A stretch of DNA of 64,000 bases, from assembly GCA_024663395.1 (NCBI GenBank), contig JANFAH010000002.1, positions 6,014,001 to 6,078,000 of the forward strand. The letters run 5' to 3'. Each line of letters opens with the position of its first letter. Position 1 is the first letter of the stretch. This document shows, piece after piece, positions 57,542 to 64,000 of the stretch. A program made the position numbers and the translations under genes. Source of the DNA: Pisolithus tinctorius. Lineage: Eukaryota; Basidiomycota; Agaricomycetes; Boletales; Pisolithaceae. Under the pieces are notes generated by a model. It ran no database searches, was not told the DNA's origin, and saw only the letters and a list, made by a program, of their open reading frames with translations.

Positions 57542-58730
57542 AATTTGCTGCAGTAGAGCTCAGTGCACATCAGGATGATCAGGCAGCATCTCTGGAGGAG
57601 TTCAATCTCCAACATACTGCTGGACCTTGTGCTGAATTTGTGTGCCACCCATCAAACAAGAACAATCTGGCAGGTTTGTGGGCTGCAACTGAACTGCACT
57701 TTCCATACAAGCTCTCAAGTCAATTCCTTCTCAAGGCAAATATAAACTAGAAGATAGGGCCATCAGGGATCACAGGCACCTTGTTTATGGATGCAACATA
57801 GATCCCCATAATTTACATGCAAGATTTTGATGACTAAAGATCATATACCACTCATTGCTCCATTGTCAACTCCTCTGTCTCCACAGCATCTCCCCATCCT
57901 CATTTGCAAGTACACAGTGTGGCAGTGCATTGGCAGCACTGAGCTTGGACAGCCATAATTCCATGCCTACAATTCACTGCCACCACAACTTGAATCAGAC
58001 TTTGTTTATGGAAAAATAGCAGATGTCAAAAAATGAGCAACAAATTTCCAGGTGCAGTGAGTTTGTAAACAAGGTGAAAATTTTCGAACATACCAATTAT
58101 ACTCCATCGTTTAACACCCAACAGGCTGTAAGAAAAATGGGTGTCCAAACTGCGAAGAAATCAGCCAAGTGCATGTTTTTTGTTACATCCCATCCTACCA
58201 TATTCACGACACTTTCAACATCCTACTATTTCCTATGCCTCCTCTCCTTGAAATAGATGAATAGGTCTATGGACTGAGTGTCCGTTTGAACGACCACCTA
58301 TCTCGGCGGAATCATCGCCGTCATCGATCCTGAATTGAGTTGGGTAGCACAGTTGCAGAGAAAATGAGAGTCCTCCATTAGCCTCCTGGTGCACCACCCC
58401 CCCGCCATTGTTGAAGTTTTTTTTTTTTCCTTTCCTTTTGATTCGAAAGCGAAGCATGTACGAAGGATCGATGCAGTCCGAGTCAAAGTTCGCACCCCGG
58501 CAGAAGTAGGAGAGCTCGAGTCGTAGTATCAAATATCGACCGAGAGTCTGAGCATATCATCATTATAGGCGATTGTTGTTTTCCGCTACACTTTATGAGC
58601 ATATAAAATACACGCGATCGAAGGAAGAGGTAAGAAAAAAACAGCCGAATAAAGACGATAATCTACGTGGCTAAGCAAAAAGAAAGGTCAAGAACAAGAA
58701 GCACAAGGATGAAGACGCAACGAACGACTA
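57542..58730. other. Unassigned transition from repeat DNA to host DNA
   Basis: The left half is CpG-poor, with short plus-strand frames (57457-57750, 58023-58256) that I do not recognise. From ~58260 CpG rises to host levels. A minus-strand frame (58532-58233) lacks any recognisable domain and contains a T/A-rich run. 58560-58730 probably holds the 3' UTR of the AAA-ATPase gene. Confidence 0.35.
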
Positions 58731-61700
58731 TTAAAATGAGCCGTACACAGGCGATGACGATGGCGAACCAACGTCTCCAGCAGCAGCGGCATCGTCCAAA
58801 TACTCGTCCAGCACACCAATGAGTTCCCGAACGAGAGCGTCCCTGTTCCATTCCGTACGGTGTCTCCAGACGCAACCCACACATATCGCTCGGAGCTGTT
58901 CAAGCATCTCCACCGAAAACTGGTCCGTCTTGGATGTCAGTTGGTATTGGAAAGTCGACAGGAGCTCTTCGTCGACGTGGAAATCGGGCAGAGGGGTAGG
59001 CGGACGCGACGGTTCTCGTGGCGGTGGAGACACGACCATTGGCTCGGCGCTTGGATGTGAAGGTGCAGGATCGACAGACGGGCGTACAGGTGTGCGTGGG
59101 GGAGAATGCAATGAAGGTATGGGTGGGAAGTGTGGGAGCTCGTTACTCTGCTGCTGCTGTGGGGGGATAGGACTCGGCGTAGGAGTGGGGTTACGACTAC
59201 TGGAAGACGCATGCGTGTCTCCGTTGAGCAGACGTGATATTGACATGGTCGGCATTTTTTCTGGCTGAGGCTGAGGCAGTATTGGGTCGACGACCAGGAA
59301 CGGGTTGAAGCTGTCCTGACTTGACAAAGGGGCGGGTCGATAATGATGGTCGACAACCATCGTGTCCGGTCCGACACCATTCTGTACGACGACCTCCGGA
59401 CGTTGTTGAGGGGGCGGATCCGAAACGAAAGTAGATACCATGTCTTCCTGAACTGGTTGACCTCCATTCGCGAACCTGACCACGCTGGGCGCTTGTCGCT
59501 GCTGCGAGCTACTGCAAGGTCTAATGAAATCGATCGGATCATGTTCGTCATCCTCGCTGGATACCGTCCGCGCCCGTTTCTGCTGTCTAGGACTGGTACC
59601 AGACTCGGCCTTGTCCTTGTCTTTGTCATCTCCAGGTCCCGCATCAGGCGACCCCCCACCCGACATCTCACCAGACGAACGCGCACGCTTCAACCGTCTC
59701 TCAAGCTGGAGCGGATCCGTGATCTGAATTTCGGGCTGTTGTCCATTATGCCGTGCACTCCTACGCGTTCCCGGAGCGTACGCCCCATTCCCGTTCCCAT
59801 TCTGTTCCCCACCACCATTCCCATTTGCCCTTTCTTTCTCTTTCTCTTTCTCCCTCTCCTTCCTCCTCTCCTCCCTTCTCTTCCGTTCACGCGCAGCCAT
59901 CCTCCGACACTCCACCCCAAACTGCGGATCGAACTCCAACATAGACATTTCCGCCGCAGTCAACATCGCCTGGGCTTTATGCAACCGATCCGGATCTTTA
60001 TGGACGCACACAGTCGCGTTGTGTACGATCTTCCGGATGTCGTCTAGGAAATCTTGAGGCGTGAGGTACTTGTCTTTGTATAGATCGATGTGCATCCGTT
60101 CCAGGTCCATATCATACAATATGGGGAGTTGAACGGTGGGATGCGGCTGCAGTTGTGGTTGCGGTGGTTGTGGTTCTAAAGTGTCAGGTTCCATCTGTCC
60201 TTGTTGTTGCGGTATATGCGACGACTGCGCCTGGTTTTGACTCGAAGGAGGCAGCGATGACGGCGGTAGCAATTGGACCTGCGCCTGGACCTGCGACAAC
60301 ATCGGATTGGTTGATGGTACCACTGACAAAGCTGACGGCCCTCCTGGTAGATGCACACCATGATCGTCATTACCACCATCCCCAACAATCCCATTCACTT
60401 CGCTAAGATGGTGATGCACCACCTCTTGTACCTTCTCGTTGTCCGTCACCTCGACGATCCCGTTCACATCCTGAATCATCACGTTCGAAGAAGAGGCCAC
60501 GATCTCAACTTCGGTCACCACACCAGTACCAGCGCCTCCAGCATCAGCGCTATCAGCAGCAGCATCACCAGTGGTGGTCGGCGGAATAACAGCATCAAAA
60601 TCATAATCTTCCTGTAACAAACAAATCATTAGCCACAGCCAACCACATCAGAATGCAAAGAAAATAGTAATTAGGGTGCGGCACTCACCCTAGCTCTCTT
60701 AGTAAACCTCTTGAACTTCCTCTTCAATTCCGTCAAGATCGGTCCCAACCGATACTTGAGCACCGTCATCACCTTCCGATCAGCCTCAACCTGTACCGCC
60801 AACTCCGCTGCACTCGGCTGTCTCGGTTCCGGTGGTGGTGCTAGCGGGAGAACCTCCAACACGCGTTTGCGCCGTGCAATTCCGTCGGGGTACGCGTTGG
60901 GGGGACGACGGATGTCTGCAATGAGGGAGGCGAAGAAGGTCCCGCGGGATGCAGGCGTAGACGGGTCGAGCGCAATACGAGAACCACGTGTGATACCGAA
61001 CCAGGTCTTCACGTCTGACGGTAACGACGACAAGGGCCCATCGGCAACGGCGAGGAGTAACACCTGATCGGTCGGCGAAAGAGACTCGAGCATCGCGCGT
61101 ACGGTTGAACGTGTTGCTTCGGGCACGGCGGTACACCAACTCAAAAGGGAAGGGATGTATATGACTGAAGGGGGATGTCGTTTTGCCTCGACGAATAGCT
61201 GGACGACGGCTGCATCGGGTGTCTGCAGCGCGCATGTCACGCGTGGTTTATAGAGTCATCAGAGAAGAAGAAAAGACTCTCACCCTTGTTGAGTCTCCCA
61301 TTAACGTTCCTAAATCCAAGGTTTGGACATGACATCCTTCCAAATGATACAGTGCTGCTGCACCGATATGGGCTTGACCCATTCCCGCTGGACCATGGAT
61401 GATGACACGTGGTCGGAAAACGCGCATCGTTTCCATCGCTGTTGTCCAATAGTTTTTGTACATGTCAATTCACGACGAACGAGAGAAGACTACAATACAG
61501 AAACGAAAAGAAACGCTCACCCTGCATAATCATCTCCCTTTCCAATGCACCATCTTCGCCATTCCGATCTTCCCACTCAGCCTCCTCCAACGCTGACCGC
61601 TTCTTCTTCGACACCGGTAGGACTTTATCAATCGCAGATTTGACTCGGTCGAGGGCGTCTCCAAGAAGTGGAACGAGGTGTGCAGGGAGTGGGGACGCCG

Positions 61701-63995
61701 AAGTCGAAGTGGAACGTGCGGAAGAGGGTACAAGTTCTGTTTGGTGTGTACGTCAGTACATCTGTTCGCAAAAGGAAGACACTGGAGACTCACTGGGGAT
61801 TGCAATCATAAAATCTCGCAATGTCACGCCGATAGTCTCCGGTTTGAGTAACAACCGATCGTTAGATTGATATATTTGCGGGTACCGTCTCTGTATCGCG
61901 TTCAGGGCTGCTTCCGTACAGAGTGCCTGTACACCATCACCACGGGTTAACGGTCCTCACATCAACCACCAACACGTATATACAACTCAATAACTCACCC
62001 TCAAATCAGCTCCACCGTATCCTTTTGTCATCCTAGCCAACCCTTTAACATTTTCTGCACCTTGCTCCCCTTCCCACCCCTGCCACTTCCTGGTCATAAT
62101 GCCCAAGATCCTCTCTCGCGCTTCTACAGTTGGCAGAGGGAAATAAAACTCCCTATCAAACCTGCCTGGTCTCCTCAGCGCCGGATCGACCGCATCCGGT
62201 CGATTCGTTGCGCCAATGACGATGACCTGACCGCGTCCATCCATCCCATCCATCAACGCAAGAAGCGTCGATACGATGGATGCGTGGATCTGGTCTTGTT
62301 TGGAGGACCGGACGGGTGCAAGGCCGTCGATTTCATCGAAGAAGATAATGCTGGGCTGGCAGGTGCGAGCTTCTTCGAAGAGAAGGCGGAGTTGTCGTTC
62401 AGCTTCACCGACCCATTTGGAGAGGCAGTCTGCGCCTTTGCGCATGAAGAAAGCTGGAACGAAAAGTAAGTTAGTGCGTGTATGCGTGAGTTAACATAAG
62501 AACACCCACATATGCACTTGCCATTTGATCTACAAGTCGCTGCGAGTGCACGTGCCAGTAACGTCTTACCCGTCCCTGGAGGTCCATGGAAAAGTACCCC
62601 ACGGGGAGGAGTGAGCCCAAAGCGCTGGAACACCTCGGGATAGAGGAGGGGCAGCAGAGTCATTTCTTTAAGCGCATGTATGTCTACTTCACATCAGTAC
62701 GACACACGCAAATGCATTGTAATAGTACGCACGATCATCGAGGCCACCTATCTCGTCGAAAGTCACGTTTTGGTTGACACCTAGTGGGTCGGCGTCGGCC
62801 AGAGCTACACACACAGTTAGCATTGAACAAACGACACCAAAGGTATACGTACCGGCTTCGCCTATTTTACCAAGATTGGAAGGCGTTCCTGCCGTTGCAG
62901 CCGCGAAGTCGCCGGGTAGCAATCCCCCAGCAGACATGGCCCCGGCACCCAACAAAGCGCCGTCGCCCAGGTTCCTCCTGGGTGTTCTGAGAGGAACGTC
63001 CGAGTCCTAAAGTGGGCTCGATACGTGAGGATAGAGAAACGTCCATGCAAACGCACCGAGTCGTCATGCACACCCATCCACCTGCCAAGCTCTGCTCCTG
63101 TAGCGCTCCACCCTGGGCCGCGCCTCTTTCCGCCTCTTCCGCCCGTTGTACGATTCCTAGGAGGAGGGGGAGCTTTAAGTTCTTCCAGAGGGGGTGGCAC
63201 GGCATAGTTTATCTTGGTGCGTCGACGGAACGCGTAAGGTCTACCGTCTTCTTGCTCGACTTCCACTTCGCCTTCGCCTTCAGCATCTGGGTCTGGTTCA
63301 CCCTCTGCGTCTTGGTCTAGTTCAACGTCTGAGGATGTGCGTGGTGCGTTGGCTAAAGATGCCTCTGAGGACGAGCCGTCTGTTCCTTGGTCGACGTAGC
63401 CGTCGTCGAGTTCGGCTGCTGAGCGCCGTGTCTTTCGTGTGGAGCGCTTCTGTTGTTCTCCTCGAGCGGCGACGGAATGGATGAAGCGCTGGGGCTGTCT
63501 GCTTACACGACCGCTTGACGTCTTGGGAGGAGGTGGCGTAGGTGGTTTCCGTCTCTCGCGGAGACGGTATTTCTTGGAATCTTCCTCATCAGAAACGATG
63601 AAATCAGCAAGCCCGGACCCACGTCTTGGCTTTGAGCGTGTAGAGCGTCGAGGTTGTTGGTCCTCCTCATCGTCATCATCCTGGTGGTTGCTGCGTCGAG
63701 AGGTGTTGTTTATGACGTGGTTGTCGTTGTTGAAGAGGTCGCTTGGGTCCTGCTCCGACTGCGACTCGTAGTAGTCAGCGCGTTTGATGCGACGACCACC
63801 TCTTGTCTGAGTGAACGGCTCCGGTTGTTGTTCCTCTGGTTCCTCCTGGTTGATGTCCATTTCGACGGGTTCGCTGCTGTCGTGATACTCCGAGCCACTC
63901 GCCGGCGACAGCATGCTATTATCATCCGGTTGGCGATGGCCTGCTGGTGGCAGTTTTATTGTGAGTCTGTCCCCACCGCGACGACGAGGATGCAT
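58731..63995 (-). CDS. YTA7: YTA7/ATAD2-type bromodomain AAA-ATPase
   Basis: Ten exons with GT-AG introns of ~50-85 nt give a ~1,570-residue model. Exon 1 (63995-63057) encodes a long Arg/Asp/Glu-rich disordered N-terminus. AAA1 (exons 3-6) has F-D-E-I-G-G-L, Walker A G-P-P-G-T-G-K-T (exon 4), Walker [13 protein letters not shown], and sensor/Arg-finger [13 protein letters not shown]2 (exons 8-9) is degenerate: Walker A reads G-P-A-G-M-G-Q, and I-Y-I-P-S replaces Walker B. Exon 10 carries a divergent bromodomain-like region ([21 protein letters not shown]) and a long Pro/Ser/Gln-rich tail. Yta7/Abo1/ATAD2 proteins are nuclear histone H3-H4 chaperone ATPases. The start at 63995 is five bases from the window edge, so an upstream exon cannot be excluded. 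Confidence 0.93.
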
Positions 63996-64000
63996 CCACG

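Overview
This window is a repeat-dense piece of a filamentous basidiomycete genome, most likely an Agaricomycete. The evidence is short GT-AG introns, Ty3/gypsy chromoviruses, a Crypton-like tyrosine recombinase with a GCR1_C-like tail, a Harbinger-type transposase, an XPG-like PIN nuclease, and a large-family G-domain gene. Only one ordinary host gene is clear: a YTA7/ATAD2-type AAA-ATPase on the minus strand at the right edge (58.7-64.0 kb). Most of the rest is nested mobile DNA in which CpG has decayed to TpG/CpA.

Layout. 0-19.3 kb: an old minus-strand gypsy element (element 3) carries three insertions: a nearly complete plus-strand element 1 (84-8188), a 1.86-kb solo LTR (copy A), and plus-strand element 2 (12377-17606, target duplication GAAGA). 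19.3-24.3 kb: a family I solo LTR, LTR fragments, a ~42-bp minisatellite and unassigned sequence. 24.3-31.1 kb: solo LTRs C and D flank a decayed XPG/FEN1-like nuclease gene. 31-34.6 kb: an internally duplicated fragment of the RNA polymerase II largest subunit gene. 34.9-39.5 kb: a Crypton-like recombinase gene split by solo LTR E. 39.5-42 kb: CpG-rich sequence without an assignable gene. 42-45.8 kb: a P-loop GTPase gene whose large intron holds an intron-like tandem repeat. 46.6-57.5 kb: a Harbinger transposase gene split by a family III solo LTR, itself split by element 4 (minus, 9.5 kb), itself split by solo LTR F.

The main points are about the retroelements. (1) Elements 1, 2 and 4 each carry, between pol and the 3' LTR, a convergent antisense gene with one intron, encoding a Glu/Ala-rich protein with a Zn2Cys6-type cysteine cluster. 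(2) Primer-binding sites are exact complements (11 or 10 nt) of the predicted mRNA 5' end about 30 nt after the LTR TATA box, which is the signature of Tf1-like self-priming. (3) gag and pol are joined by a -1 slippery site A AAA AAT in three elements. (4) An LTR of about 1.86 kb occurs only as solo or truncated copies; its 4-bp target duplications have a central CpG or its decay products.

TE boundaries rest on repeat alignment and target duplications and are usually good to the base. Exon models of decayed genes are approximate. Family names come from recognised motifs, not database searches.
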